Of a stretch of 64,000 bases of DNA, positions 25,914 to 35,205 are shown piece by piece. A model generated the notes under the pieces. That model was not told the origin of the DNA. It ran no database searches and saw only the letters and a program-made list of their open reading frames with translations. Position 1 is the stretch's first letter; every line of letters starts with the position of its first letter. Made by a program: the position numbers and the translations under genes. Origin of the DNA: Bacteroidota bacterium (GTDB lineage: Bacteria; Bacteroidota; Bacteroidia; Sphingobacteriales; Sphingobacteriaceae); NCBI GenBank assembly GCA_018828585.1, contig JAHJVW010000015.1, forward strand, positions 1 to 64,000, in the 5' to 3' direction.

Positions 25914-26229
25914 TTGATAAATCACTACAAATTAAAATGAAGCATGGTGATTGGGAAAATAGTTTCGGATAAGGAAAGTATAGTGGAAAATTGGGTTAAT
26001 GGAATAGCGGGAAAAAGAAACCCATCCTTCCAACATTCCATTCTTCCGATAAAGAATAGTATAAGCAAAAAATTGAATAGTTAAAACTGGAACATTGAAG
26101 TAATAGAATAGTGGTCTGATGAAACCCATCCTTCCAACATTCCATTCTTCCATTAAAGATTAGTAAAACCCAACCCATTGAACCTAAAATTAAATATCAT
26201 TCACATTTTTACCTTTCAAAAAATAGTTC
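25914..26229. repeat. Intergenic region with a 30-bp direct repeat
   Basis: Contains two copies of GAAACCCATCCTTCCAACAT followed by TCCATTCTTCC, at 26017-26060 and 26121-26165, about 104 bp apart, with shared AT-rich flanks (AAAGAATAGT against AAAGATTAGT). They are direct, not inverted. No open frame of note lies between them. The segment separates the accessory island from the capsule regulator promoter. Confidence 0.8.
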
Positions 26230-26237
26230 TACTTTTG
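26230..26237 (+). promoter_or_regulatory. -7 promoter element of the capsule regulator/UpxY unit
   Basis: TACTTTTG fully matches the TAnnTTTG consensus and lies 36 bases before the ATG at 26273. It is the best candidate for the start of the regulated polysaccharide transcript. Confidence 0.55.
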
Positions 26238-26272
26238 ATATTAAAAATGAGTACTAATTTTACTCAATAAGG

Positions 26273-26809
26273 ATGTTAGAAAGTATAATTACATCTAAAA
26301 CAAGGGTTAAGCTCTTACTTAAATTTTTCCTGAATATTAATAATCAAGGATATTTAAGAAGCTTACAGAACGAGTTTCATGTGAGTACCAATGGTATTCG
26401 GCAGGAATTAAACCGTTTTGAAGAGGCTGGACTGCTGTTAACAGAGAATGAGGGGAACAAGAAATTATACAGGGCTAATACCTTACATCCGCTTTTTAAA
26501 GACCTGAATAGTATCATCAGAAAGTTTATTGGTGTTGAAGAACTAATTGAAAAGGTAATTGACCGCCTAGGTAATGTTCAGCAGGTTTATTTAGATGGAA
26601 AAATAGCGCAAGGGATTGATTCGGACGTGATAGACCTCATCATCATCGGAAAAGATATCGACAGAAATTACTTAGGGGTGTTAGTGGAGAAAGCGGAACC
26701 TTTAATCAAAAAAAAAATAAAATACCTGGTTTTTGAAATTGATGATGCAAAAAAATACATCTCAGATCATCACAAAGGATTGGTTTTAATATTTGATCTT
26801 TCTTTATGA
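26273..26809 (+). CDS. Winged-helix transcriptional regulator at head of polysaccharide operon
   Basis: 178-residue protein with an N-terminal ArsR-like winged helix (about residues 5-75, with QNEFHVSTNGIRQELNRFEE as recognition region). The C-terminal half resembles a degenerate nucleotidyltransferase-type fold (VQQVYLDGKIAQGIDSDVID, then LIIIGKDID). Proteins of this build are common directly before UpxY-like genes in Bacteroidota polysaccharide loci. The stop overlaps the UpxY start by four bases, so the two are co-translated. Role in regulation is inferred from that position. Confidence 0.8.
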   Translation: MLESIITSKTRVKLLLKFFLNINNQGYLRSLQNEFHVSTNGIRQELNRFEEAGLLLTENEGNKKLYRANTLHPLFKDLNSIIRKFIGVEELIEKVIDRLGNVQQVYLDGKIAQGIDSDVIDLIIIGKDIDRNYLGVLVEKAEPLIKKKIKYLVFEIDDAKKYISDHHKGLVLIFDLSL

Positions 26810-27300
26810 GTTGGTACGTGATCTATACGAAATCAAGGTGCGAAAAATCAGTTGCTGATCAACTGACCAAATCAGGATTTGAAGTATACTGCCCGCTTTT
26901 GAAACTTAAAAAGCAATGGAGTGATCGATGGAAATGGGTGGAGGAGCCGCTGTTTCGCTCCTATTGTTTTGTAAATGTGGAAGATGCTGAAAGAGAAAAA
27001 GTTTTTTCGGTGCCAGGTGTAGTTCGTTATTTATATTTTTGCGGAAAGCCCGCCACCATACGCAATAAAGAAATGGATCAGCTGAAAAACTGGTTGACAG
27101 CATATGATCATGAAAGTATAGAGGTAAAAGGCCTAAACACCAATGATAAGATTGTGTTTAAATCGGGTGCTTTAATGGATCAAAAAGCAGAAGTAGTAGA
27201 TAGCAAAGGTAATTTTGCACTCCTTTATTTAGAAAATATGGGCATGCAGGTAAAAGTTGATTTGAGAAAGAATATAGTGGAGAAATTAACTATTTCTTAG
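26806..27300 (+). CDS. UpxY-family NusG-like transcription antiterminator
   Basis: 164-residue NusG paralogue. The NGN domain occupies about residues 1-105 (WYVIYTKSRCEKSVADQL, EEPLFRSYCFVNV, VPGVVRYLYFCGKPATI) and a KOW-like segment about 115-160 (DKIVFKSGALMDQKAEVVDS). In Bacteroides each UpxY acts on its own capsule operon to prevent premature termination in the leader. Here it immediately precedes the long plus-strand polysaccharide locus, which extends more than 36 kb, so processive antitermination would make sense. Confidence 0.9.
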   Translation: MSWYVIYTKSRCEKSVADQLTKSGFEVYCPLLKLKKQWSDRWKWVEEPLFRSYCFVNVEDAEREKVFSVPGVVRYLYFCGKPATIRNKEMDQLKNWLTAYDHESIEVKGLNTNDKIVFKSGALMDQKAEVVDSKGNFALLYLENMGMQVKVDLRKNIVEKLTIS

Positions 27301-27391
27301 TTAAAACATCTTATAAAATATATGCCTACGGCGCATTGATTTGTGACTGAAAGGGCGGAGCCATGGCAAGACCTCAAAAATTGATATTAAA

Positions 27392-28527
27392 ATGAAAACA
27401 GCATTAATCACCGGAATTACGGGACAAGATGGTTCATACTTGGCAGAATTCTTATTAAAAAAGGGTTACTACGTTCATGGTATTAAAAGACGAAGCTCAC
27501 TATTGAATACAGACAGGATTGACCACCTATATCAAGACCCACATGAAGAAGGAGTAAAGTTGAAACTCCATTATGGTGATTTGACCGATTCAACCAACCT
27601 CATACGCATCATTCAAGAAGTGCAGCCTGATGAAATTTATAACCTAGCTGCCATGAGTCATGTCCATGTGAGTTTTGAAATGCCCGAGTATACTGCCAAT
27701 GCAGACGGTATTGGGACATTACGTATACTGGAGGCGGTTCGTATTTTAGGTTTAGAGAAAAAAACAAGAATATATCAGGCTTCCACTTCCGAATTGTACG
27801 GACTCGTTCAAGCAGTACCTCAATCTGAAACTACGCCATTTTACCCAAGGTCTCCTTATGCAGTGGCAAAAATTTATGGCTACTGGATTACCGTAAATTA
27901 TAGAGAAGCTTATGGATTATATGCTTGCAATGGCATATTATTTAACCATGAGAGCCCCTTACGTGGCGAAACTTTTGTAACCAGAAAATAACGCGAGCGG
28001 CTGCTAAAATAGCACTAGGCTTACAAAAATGTCTCTATTTAGGAAACCTATCTGCTAAACGAGATTGGGGACATGCTAAAGATTACATCGAAGCCATGTA
28101 TTTGATTCTTCAGCAGGATCAGCCAGAAGATTATGTCATCGCTACGGGGATTACCACAACGGTGAGAGATTTCGTAAAAATGACCTTTGCAGAATTAGGA
28201 ATAGAAGTAGAATTCAGTGGTAAAGACGAACAGGAGAAAGGCGTCATTATTGGTGTGGATGAAACCCTCATAGCAGAATTGGGATTAAATGCAGCTCAAC
28301 TCAAACAAGGTCAAACGGTGGTAAAGGTGGATCCGAGATATTTTAGGCCGACAGAAGTGGATCTTTTGTTGGGTGATCCCACCAAGGCCAATACCAAATT
28401 GGGTTGGAAACCCAAATATGATTTGGCAGCTTTGGTAAAGGAAATGGTATTATCTGACCTCCATTTGATGAAAAAAGATGAGTATTTGAAAGCGGGTGGT
28501 TTTAATATTTTGAATTATTTCGAATAA
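27392..28527 (+). pseudogene. gmd: GDP-mannose 4,6-dehydratase, split by a frameshift
   Basis: SDR enzyme that converts GDP-mannose to GDP-4-keto-6-deoxymannose. The first 199 codons have [19 protein letters not shown], the serine-containing ASTSELYG and catalytic YAVAKIYG. The frame stops at 27989-27991 right after RGETFVTRK. The reading continues without loss one frame over as [20 protein letters not shown] and runs to 28527, including RDWGHAKDYIEAM and YFRPTEVDLLLGDPTKA. Restoring one A in the A4 run at 27985-27988 gives a normal protein of about 378 residues. The break is therefore either very recent or a sequencing error. Confidence 0.9.
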
Positions 28528-28603
28528 TCATAAACACCTATAAATGAATTTTTTTAGCTTTAAAATTAGCTGAAGAAATTATTAAGATTAAATCTAAAAA
28601 ATG

Positions 28604-28611
28604 TAGTTTTG
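28604..28611 (+). promoter_or_regulatory. -7-like promoter element just before the wza-like gene
   Basis: TAGTTTTG, followed by CAC, matches the TAnnTTTG consensus. It ends only 6 bases before the ATG at 28618, so a transcript from here would be nearly leaderless. Confidence 0.4.
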
Positions 28612-28617
28612 CACTCC

Positions 28618-31110
28618 ATGAAAATACACAATTTAATTAAGGTTCTTTTTTTATTTATTCCTTTCTTTTTAATTATTGATAAGGCATATTCACAAAACAA
28701 TAAAGTAAACTATAGTGATATCCGAATTGATGCTTTAACCGATAGTAAAATCAGGGATTTTATGAATGAAGTAGAGGTGTCTGGATTAAATTTAGACCAA
28801 ATTGGAGAAGTAGCCCTTAATAGGGGGATGTCGCCAAGCGAAGTGGTAAAACTAAAGATAAGGGTGGAGAAGATAAGAAATGAAGATGCTAGATTACTTA
28901 GAGAAAGTAGACTATCCTTGAGATATCAGGATTCTACCAAACGAATCGGAATTGATACTTTAACTGGACTAAAAAGAGCAGAAGTTGAAAACGAATCTGA
29001 AAGAGCGCTATCTACTTTAAAAGCTAAAATTTTTGGATCAGGAATTTTCAGAAATAGCCAATTAACTTTTGAACCTAATTATAATATAGCAACCCCTAGA
29101 AACTATCGTGTAGCTCCTAACGATGAACTGATAGTGGATATTTTCGGACTATCTGAAGCCAACTATATGAGAACGGTAAGACCAGATGGTACCATCAGCA
29201 TTCCTTATGCGGGAGTGCTTCAGGTATCAGGCTTGAGTCTAGATGAGATTGACAAAAAGCTAAGTAGTAAGCTTTCTACTATTTATACAGGGATAAAGAA
29301 TGGGACTACCTATGTAAAGGTGACCACAGGTAAATTGAGGTCAATTAAGGTAACCCTTCTTGGCGCTGTTACAAAACCAGGTACTTATACTTTATCTTCA
29401 GCTTCAACTGTTTTTGCCGCATTGTATGCTTCTGGAGGACCAACAGAAAATGGAAGTTATCGAGATATAGAAATAATCAGAGAAAATAAAGTCATTGCTA
29501 AGTTGGATGTTTATGATTTCCTACTAAAAGGAGAACAAGCTAATAACATCACTTTAAAGGATCAAGACATCATTAGAATTCCTATCTATAGAACCAGAGT
29601 AGAAGTAACAGGCGAAGTAAAACGACCAGGTATATTTGAAACATTGGAAGGTGAGTCGTTGGATAATGTGATTTCATTTGCTGGTGGTTTTAATGACAAT
29701 GCCTATCAAAGCAGGATTAAAGTTTTTCAGAATACTTCCAAAGAGCGTAAATTAATTGATATTGCGAAGGAAGACTTTAACACCTATTTCCCGAAATCGG
29801 GAGATAAATATATTATTGAACCCATATTGGACAGATTTGAAAATCGAGTTAAAATAGAAGGGGCGGTATACAGACCTGGAGAATATGAATTAGAACCCGG
29901 CTTATCTTTAAAATCTCTTATCCAAAAAGCTGCTGGTTTAAAAGACAATGCTTTTTTAGATCGGGGTTACATCAATAGGGTAAAGAACGATGGAACGCCA
30001 GAGTTAATTTCCTTTAATACAAACAAAATTTTGAATAGTTCAGATGCAGATATCTCTCTTAAACGTGAAGATATTGTGACTATCCCCTCCATCTTTGATT
30101 TAAAGGATGAATACAATGTCAAAATTGATGGAGAAGTACGAAACCCAGGTCAATTTTACTATGCTGATAAAATGACTTTGGAAGACCTCATATTACAAGC
30201 TGGGGGATTAAAAGAAGGAGCAAGCTTATCAAGAATTGAAATTGCCCGCAGAGTAAGTGATAGTAACAAAGATCTAGCTTCTGCAGAATCAGCAGAAATA
30301 TTTCAAATTTCTATTGACGAGAACTTAAATGATAAGGCAAAAGACTTTGTACTTAAGCCATTTGATATCGTATCGGTTCGTAAATCAGAAGGCTATGAAA
30401 TACAAAGGCAGGTGAAAATAGAAGGAGAGGTTAAATATCCTGGAATTTATTTCATTGCTAGAAAAAATGAGCGTATTTCAGATTTGGTAAATAGAGCCGG
30501 AGGTCCGTCTGTATTTGCTTATACAAAAGGTGCATCCTTAAATCGTAGTTATTTAAAGGCCGAATCCAAAGTTTTAAATAAAGACCAAAAACAAGAGAAA
30601 GAAGCTATATCAGTGCTTAATAATCTTAAAAATAAAAAAGATTCTATTTCAACACTTCAAAATCAAAACCTAGTCAATAATTTGATAGGAATAAACTTAG
30701 AAAAAATCCTTACTAATCCAGGAAGCGATGTCGACCTTTTTCTGGAAGAGGGCGATATCATTAACGTACCCAAACAACCCCAAACAGTGAAAGTAAGTGG
30801 AAATGTCTTGTTACCCGTTACAGCAATTTACACCCCTAATAAAACTTTTAAATCTTACATTTCAGAAAGCGGGGGCTTTAAAAGAAGAGCCGTTAAATCT
30901 AGTGCTTATGTGAAATATGCGAATGGTTCGGTAAAGAGTACAAACAAGTTGTTTTTCTTATTTAATAATTACCCTAGTATAAAGCCAGGATCCGAAATCG
31001 TAGTACCAACAGATGAAATATCCAGAAAAATATCCTTGTCAGAAATTTTAAGTTCCACAACAGGCTTAATCAGCTTGGCTTTACTCGTCTTCACTCTTAC
31101 TAAAAAATGA
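28618..31110 (+). CDS. Wza-like polysaccharide export protein with six SLBB repeats
   Basis: Outer-membrane polysaccharide export channel of the OPX family. The ATG at 28618 gives a signal peptide ending DKAYSQ; a TTG three codons upstream is less likely. A Poly_export domain covers about residues 160-245 (YRVAPNDELIVDIFGL, RPDGTISIPYAGVLQVSG). Six SLBB-type repeats follow, each beginning like VKIEGEVKYPG, near residues 250, 330, 415, 500, 600 and 725. A C-terminal hydrophobic helix (ISLALLVFTLT) ends the protein. At 830 residues it is much longer than E. coli Wza but normal for Bacteroidota. It overlaps the Wzz-like gene by four bases. Confidence 0.92.
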   Translation: MKIHNLIKVLFLFIPFFLIIDKAYSQNNKVNYSDIRIDALTDSKIRDFMNEVEVSGLNLDQIGEVALNRGMSPSEVVKLKIRVEKIRNEDARLLRESRLSLRYQDSTKRIGIDTLTGLKRAEVENESERALSTLKAKIFGSGIFRNSQLTFEPNYNIATPRNYRVAPNDELIVDIFGLSEANYMRTVRPDGTISIPYAGVLQVSGLSLDEIDKKLSSKLSTIYTGIKNGTTYVKVTTGKLRSIKVTLLGAVTKPGTYTLSSASTVFAALYASGGPTENGSYRDIEIIRENKVIAKLDVYDFLLKGEQANNITLKDQDIIRIPIYRTRVEVTGEVKRPGIFETLEGESLDNVISFAGGFNDNAYQSRIKVFQNTSKERKLIDIAKEDFNTYFPKSGDKYIIEPILDRFENRVKIEGAVYRPGEYELEPGLSLKSLIQKAAGLKDNAFLDRGYINRVKNDGTPELISFNTNKILNSSDADISLKREDIVTIPSIFDLKDEYNVKIDGEVRNPGQFYYADKMTLEDLILQAGGLKEGASLSRIEIARRVSDSNKDLASAESAEIFQISIDENLNDKAKDFVLKPFDIVSVRKSEGYEIQRQVKIEGEVKYPGIYFIARKNERISDLVNRAGGPSVFAYTKGASLNRSYLKAESKVLNKDQKQEKEAISVLNNLKNKKDSISTLQNQNLVNNLIGINLEKILTNPGSDVDLFLEEGDIINVPKQPQTVKVSGNVLLPVTAIYTPNKTFKSYISESGGFKRRAVKSSAYVKYANGSVKSTNKLFFLFNNYPSIKPGSEIVVPTDEISRKISLSEILSSTTGLISLALLVFTLTKK

Positions 31111-32198
31111 TCAAGAAGATAGACCAGCAAATTGAGGATGATACAGAATTGTCCTTAAGAGAAATTCTAAAAAGAGTTGGAGGCTACTTTATATACCTTA
31201 AGGTTAAATGGAAATGGGTACTAACTAGCTTGATTTTAGGCCTATTAACTGGGTTTGTGTTTTCAAAAGTGGGCAATAGAATCGAATATATTGCTCAAAT
31301 TAAATTTCTAGTAAATGGGGGGGTAAAACAAGAATCGCCAAACCCTCTAGCTAGTTTGGGCATAGAAACAAACACTTCAGCAAGCACCTCCGGAGGAGGT
31401 ATATTTGAGAATTTGGATGTCACTTATATCATGACTTCCCCTCAAATCATTGAACGTACCTTATTATCCAAGATATCATATAATAACAAGACCGATTACG
31501 TCATTAACTTCTATATCAACTATAAAAAACAAGAAAAAGGGCTACTAGGCAATTCTACCTATGCGGGTTACCAATTATTTTCTGGCAAAAGAGATTCTTC
31601 AGATGTGAAGCAAAATGTTTACCTCAGAGGTATTATTGAGGATTTTACCGCAAATCTTAAAGTTGAAAGAGCATACAATAGCATCATCTCTGGAACCTTT
31701 AAAGCTTCTGATCCCTATTTCCCAAAGTATTTTTTAGAAAAACTGATAGAAGTGACCTCTAAATTTTATATATATACCAAAACGGCAAGGACGCTCCAGA
31801 ACATTAGCTTGTTAGAGCACCAAGCGGATTCTATTCGTAACTTAATGTCAAAGAGCATTGCAAGTTCAGCATCTAGTTTAGATGCTGATCCTAATGCGAT
31901 CCGGCCCAATACTGTGAAAGTTGGGTATCAAAAAAAACAGGTTGATAATGCAGTTCTTCAGTCGACTTATTCTACATTAGCTAGTTCTATCGTAACTACA
32001 AGGATAGAATTAGGCAAACAGATGCCTTTCATCCAAATTTATGAAAAGCCTATTTTTCCTCTTTTAGAGACATCAGGTTCAAACGTTAAGCTCAATATGT
32101 TGAAATTTGGTATAGGGTTTTTGGTACTAGCTTGGATTATAATCTCTATTGTATACCTTTTAAGTACTTTTAGAACATATTTAGCATATAATTTTTAA
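31107..32198 (+). CDS. Wzz/chain-length determinant inner-membrane protein
   Basis: Polysaccharide co-polymerase of the Wzz family. Residues about 32-53 (WKWVLTSLILGLLTGFVF) and 330-352 (MLKFGIGFLVLAWIIISIVY) are the two transmembrane helices, with a large periplasmic domain between that includes a predicted coiled coil near residues 220-280. The proline-containing PIFPLLETSG before the second helix fits the family. There is no fused tyrosine-kinase domain and no separate kinase gene is seen nearby. Starts inside the stop codon region of the exporter gene (ATGA). Confidence 0.88.
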   Translation: MIKKIDQQIEDDTELSLREILKRVGGYFIYLKVKWKWVLTSLILGLLTGFVFSKVGNRIEYIAQIKFLVNGGVKQESPNPLASLGIETNTSASTSGGGIFENLDVTYIMTSPQIIERTLLSKISYNNKTDYVINFYINYKKQEKGLLGNSTYAGYQLFSGKRDSSDVKQNVYLRGIIEDFTANLKVERAYNSIISGTFKASDPYFPKYFLEKLIEVTSKFYIYTKTARTLQNISLLEHQADSIRNLMSKSIASSASSLDADPNAIRPNTVKVGYQKKQVDNAVLQSTYSTLASSIVTTRIELGKQMPFIQIYEKPIFPLLETSGSNVKLNMLKFGIGFLVLAWIIISIVYLLSTFRTYLAYNF

Positions 32199-32208
32199 TA
32201 TAATTAGA

Positions 32209-33498
32209 ATGACAAAAACGCTACTTTCAAATAAAATCGCAATTATAGGATTAGGATACGTAGGTCTACCTTTGGCCATTGAATTTGGTAAAAAATACCA
32301 AGTATTAGGCTTTGATATCCATAAAACCAGAATTGATGAACTTTCTAAAGGTTATGACAGAACCATGGAAGCCGATATGGACAGTCTTCTGCAGGTAATG
32401 AAAGCTAACGAAAGTGCTTCATTAAGCTTTTCATCAGATGCTGAGGAACTTAAAGACTGTACTGTTTACATTGTTACTGTTCCTACTCCTATCAATCAAT
32501 TTAAGGCGCCAGATCTTGGTCCCCTATTAAGGGCATCTGAAATGCTGGGTAAAGTTTTGAAAAAAGGTGATTTAGTGATTTATGAATCAACGGTATATCC
32601 AGGCTGTACAGAAGAAGATTGCGTTCCCGTATTAGAGAAATTTTCAGGTTTAAAATATAATGAAGATTTTTTCTGCGGTTACTCTCCTGAACGGATCAAT
32701 CCAGGAGACAAAGTGAACACGCTGACCAAAATTCGTAAAGTAACCTCAGGTTCTACAGAAGAAATTGCGGAGGTAGTGGATCAGCTTTACGGGTCTATCA
32801 TTACGGCGGGGACACACAAAGCACCTAATATGAAGGTTGCTGAAGCCTCTAAAGCCATAGAAAATGCACAACGAGATGTCAATATTTCTTTCGTGAATGA
32901 ATTGGCATTAATTTTTGACCGTATTGGGATTGATACCAGTGATGTGATAGATGCGGCCGGAACCAAATGGAATTTCCTAAAATATAAACCTGGATTAGTT
33001 GGCGGTCATTGCATTGGAGTAGATCCTTACTATTTAGCGCATAAAGCAGAGTCTTTAGGTTATCATCCTCAGGTTATTCTTTCCGGAAGAAGAGTAAACG
33101 ACAATATGGGGATGTTCGTTGCCAATAAAGTGGTAAAACTCATGATAAAAAACGAGCATAAGATTAATGGAGCCAATGCATTGATTTTAGGCATCACCTT
33201 TAAGGAAAATTGTCCTGATATTAGAAATTCTAGGGTCATAGACATCTACAAAGAATTACAACAATTTGGATTAAACGTAGATGTTTATGATCCACATGCA
33301 GATAAAAATGCAGTAGCTCAAGAATACGGTTTAAATTTGGTGCCTGATATCAACAAGCAATATGATGCGGTAATTCTTGCAGTAAGCCATAATGAGTTTT
33401 TAACAATTGATTTTAAAGCTTTAAGGAACGGTCACGAAGCCATTATATTCGATACCAAATCTTTTTTGGATAGATCTTTAGTAGACGCCCGATTATAA
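32209..33498 (+). CDS. UDP-HexNAc 6-dehydrogenase (WbpO/TviB/WbpA type), copy 2
   Basis: Paralogue of the gene at 20425, very similar throughout (both have ESTVYPGCTEEDC, GYSPERINPGDKVNTLTK and GGHCIGVDPYYL). The NAD motif GLGYVGLP is near residue 14 and the catalytic cysteine is Cys268. It is 429 residues long because of a slightly longer N-terminus. The following genes complete the WbpA/O-E-D-B set, so this copy probably supplies the UDP-GlcNAcA-type substrate for diacetamido-uronic acid synthesis. Confidence 0.93.
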   Translation: MTKTLLSNKIAIIGLGYVGLPLAIEFGKKYQVLGFDIHKTRIDELSKGYDRTMEADMDSLLQVMKANESASLSFSSDAEELKDCTVYIVTVPTPINQFKAPDLGPLLRASEMLGKVLKKGDLVIYESTVYPGCTEEDCVPVLEKFSGLKYNEDFFCGYSPERINPGDKVNTLTKIRKVTSGSTEEIAEVVDQLYGSIITAGTHKAPNMKVAEASKAIENAQRDVNISFVNELALIFDRIGIDTSDVIDAAGTKWNFLKYKPGLVGGHCIGVDPYYLAHKAESLGYHPQVILSGRRVNDNMGMFVANKVVKLMIKNEHKINGANALILGITFKENCPDIRNSRVIDIYKELQQFGLNVDVYDPHADKNAVAQEYGLNLVPDINKQYDAVILAVSHNEFLTIDFKALRNGHEAIIFDTKSFLDRSLVDARL

Positions 33499-33500
33499 AT

Positions 33501-34631
33501 ATGAATATCCAAATGGTTGACCTAAAGGGTCAGTATGAAAAAATTAAAGCGGAAGTAGACGCGGCCATTCACGAGGTAATTGATAACACCGCTTTTATCA
33601 ATGGTCCTCAGGTTAAAAAGTTTGCAGAGGAACTAGCCGACTACTTAAAATCTGATTATGTTATCCCTTGTGGGAATGGTACTGATGCCTTGCAAATTGC
33701 ATTAATGGCTTTAGATTTAAAAACAGGTGATGAGGTCATTGTACCTTGCTTTACTTACGTGGCAACCGCAGAGGTTATTGCATTGCTACACCTCAAACCA
33801 GTGATGGTAGAGGTGGATCCAGATACGTTTAATATTACTGCAGAGATATTCGAAAAAGCCATCACTTCAAAAACTAAGGCGGTGGTACCTGTCCACCTAT
33901 TTGGTCAATGTGCCGATATGGAAACAATCATGGAGGTGGCTAATAAGCATCATATTTTCGTCATCGAAGATACTGCCCAAGCTATCGGTGCTGATTATTC
34001 ATTTTCGGATGGTAGCATAAAAAAAGCAGGCACCATAGGTCATGTGGGTAGTACTTCATTTTTTCCCTCAAAAAATCTAGGATGCTACGGTGATGGAGGT
34101 GCATTATATACAAATGATACAGCCTTAGGCACTACGATAAAAAAAATTGCCAATCATGGGCAGGCAAAGAAATACCACCACGAATTGGTAGGTGTAAACT
34201 CTAGATTAGACACCATACAAGCAGCAGTGCTAAATGTTAAACTTAAGCACTTAAATGAGTATGCTAAAGCAAGACAAATAGCAGCAGCTACTTACGATAA
34301 GGGTTTTGAAGCAGTTGCTTGGATACAAACACCCGTTCGCCAACACAATTCGACACACGTTTTCCACCAATATACCCTGAAAGTCGCTAAAAACATTGAT
34401 AGAACCGCTTTAAGAGACTTTTTAGCTGAAAAGGGAATTCCATCTATGGTCTACTATCCTGTAGCGCTTCATCTACAAAAAGCTTTCGCCACCGATGAAT
34501 TTGGAAAAGGTGATTTCCCTATTTCAGAAGAACTTTGCGAAAGGGTTTTATCGCTCCCTATTCATACTGAAATGACTTCAGCCGAATTAGACTACATCAT
34601 TGAAACCGTTAAATCTTATAAGAATGACTAA
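33501..34631 (+). CDS. WbpE-type PLP aminotransferase (DegT family), copy 2
   Basis: 376-residue sugar aminotransferase with PLP lysine Lys191 in [17 protein letters not shown], a motif nearly identical to that of characterised WbpE. It would transfer the amino group of glutamate to C3 of the 3-keto sugar made by WbpB, releasing 2-oxoglutarate. Starts two bases after the dehydrogenase stop. Paralogue at 21675. Its neighbours make the WbpE role more secure than for the first copy. Confidence 0.92.
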   Translation: MNIQMVDLKGQYEKIKAEVDAAIHEVIDNTAFINGPQVKKFAEELADYLKSDYVIPCGNGTDALQIALMALDLKTGDEVIVPCFTYVATAEVIALLHLKPVMVEVDPDTFNITAEIFEKAITSKTKAVVPVHLFGQCADMETIMEVANKHHIFVIEDTAQAIGADYSFSDGSIKKAGTIGHVGSTSFFPSKNLGCYGDGGALYTNDTALGTTIKKIANHGQAKKYHHELVGVNSRLDTIQAAVLNVKLKHLNEYAKARQIAAATYDKGFEAVAWIQTPVRQHNSTHVFHQYTLKVAKNIDRTALRDFLAEKGIPSMVYYPVALHLQKAFATDEFGKGDFPISEELCERVLSLPIHTEMTSAELDYIIETVKSYKND

Positions 34632-35205
34632 TCAAGACTTCTATGCACATCCCTCAGCTATCGTGGATGAGGGTTGCAAAATAGGTTCAGGAACTAAAAT
34701 TTGGCATTTCAGTCATATCATGACTGGTTGTACAATTGGGGAAAAATGTAATATCGGCCAGAACGTAGTGGTGTCTCCCGGTGTTATCCTTGGAAACAAT
34801 GTCAAAGTACAAAATAATGTCTCCATTTATGAAGGGGTGACCTGCGATGATGACGTATTTTTAGGCCCTTCCATGGTATTCACTAATGTAACCAATCCAC
34901 GAAGTGCAGTCAATCGTAGAGGACAATATTCCAAAACACATGTAGGTAAAGGAGTTTCTATAGGCGCAAATGCAACCATTGTTTGTGGTCATGATATTGG
35001 CGAATACGCATTTATTGGCGCAGGTACAGTGGTCACCAAAACAATCTTACCGTATGCCTTATTAGTTGGAAATCCTGGACGTCAAATTGGATGGATGAGT
35101 GAATATGGGCATCGACTTGTATTCGATCAGCATGGTCATGCAACTTGTCCAGAAAGTAAACAAGAGTATCAATTAAAAGATAATAAAGTAAGTAGAACAA
35201 AATAA
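34624..35205 (+). CDS. WbpD-type UDP-sugar 3-N-acetyltransferase, copy 2
   Basis: Hexapeptide left-handed beta-helix acetyltransferase of about 193 residues. The ATG at 34624 overlaps the aminotransferase stop by 8 bases and gives [20 protein letters not shown], the right place for the first helix coil; an upstream TTG start is less likely. Repeats such as [20 protein letters not shown] and the [20 protein letters not shown] loop match WbpD. The C-terminus has an extra tail ([13 protein letters not shown]) absent in copy 1. Confidence 0.9.
   Translation: MTNQDFYAHPSAIVDEGCKIGSGTKIWHFSHIMTGCTIGEKCNIGQNVVVSPGVILGNNVKVQNNVSIYEGVTCDDDVFLGPSMVFTNVTNPRSAVNRRGQYSKTHVGKGVSIGANATIVCGHDIGEYAFIGAGTVVTKTILPYALLVGNPGRQIGWMSEYGHRLVFDQHGHATCPESKQEYQLKDNKVSRTK

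Noticed and set aside
25914-26272. Invertible promoter controlling phase variation of the capsule operon
   Set aside because: The two 30-bp repeats are direct, not inverted, and both lie on the same side of the promoter; no invertase gene is present in the window.
27985-27991. Programmed ribosomal frameshift in gmd
   Set aside because: No slippery heptamer followed by a pseudoknot is apparent and gmd genes are not known to use one; a one-base loss or read error is simpler.
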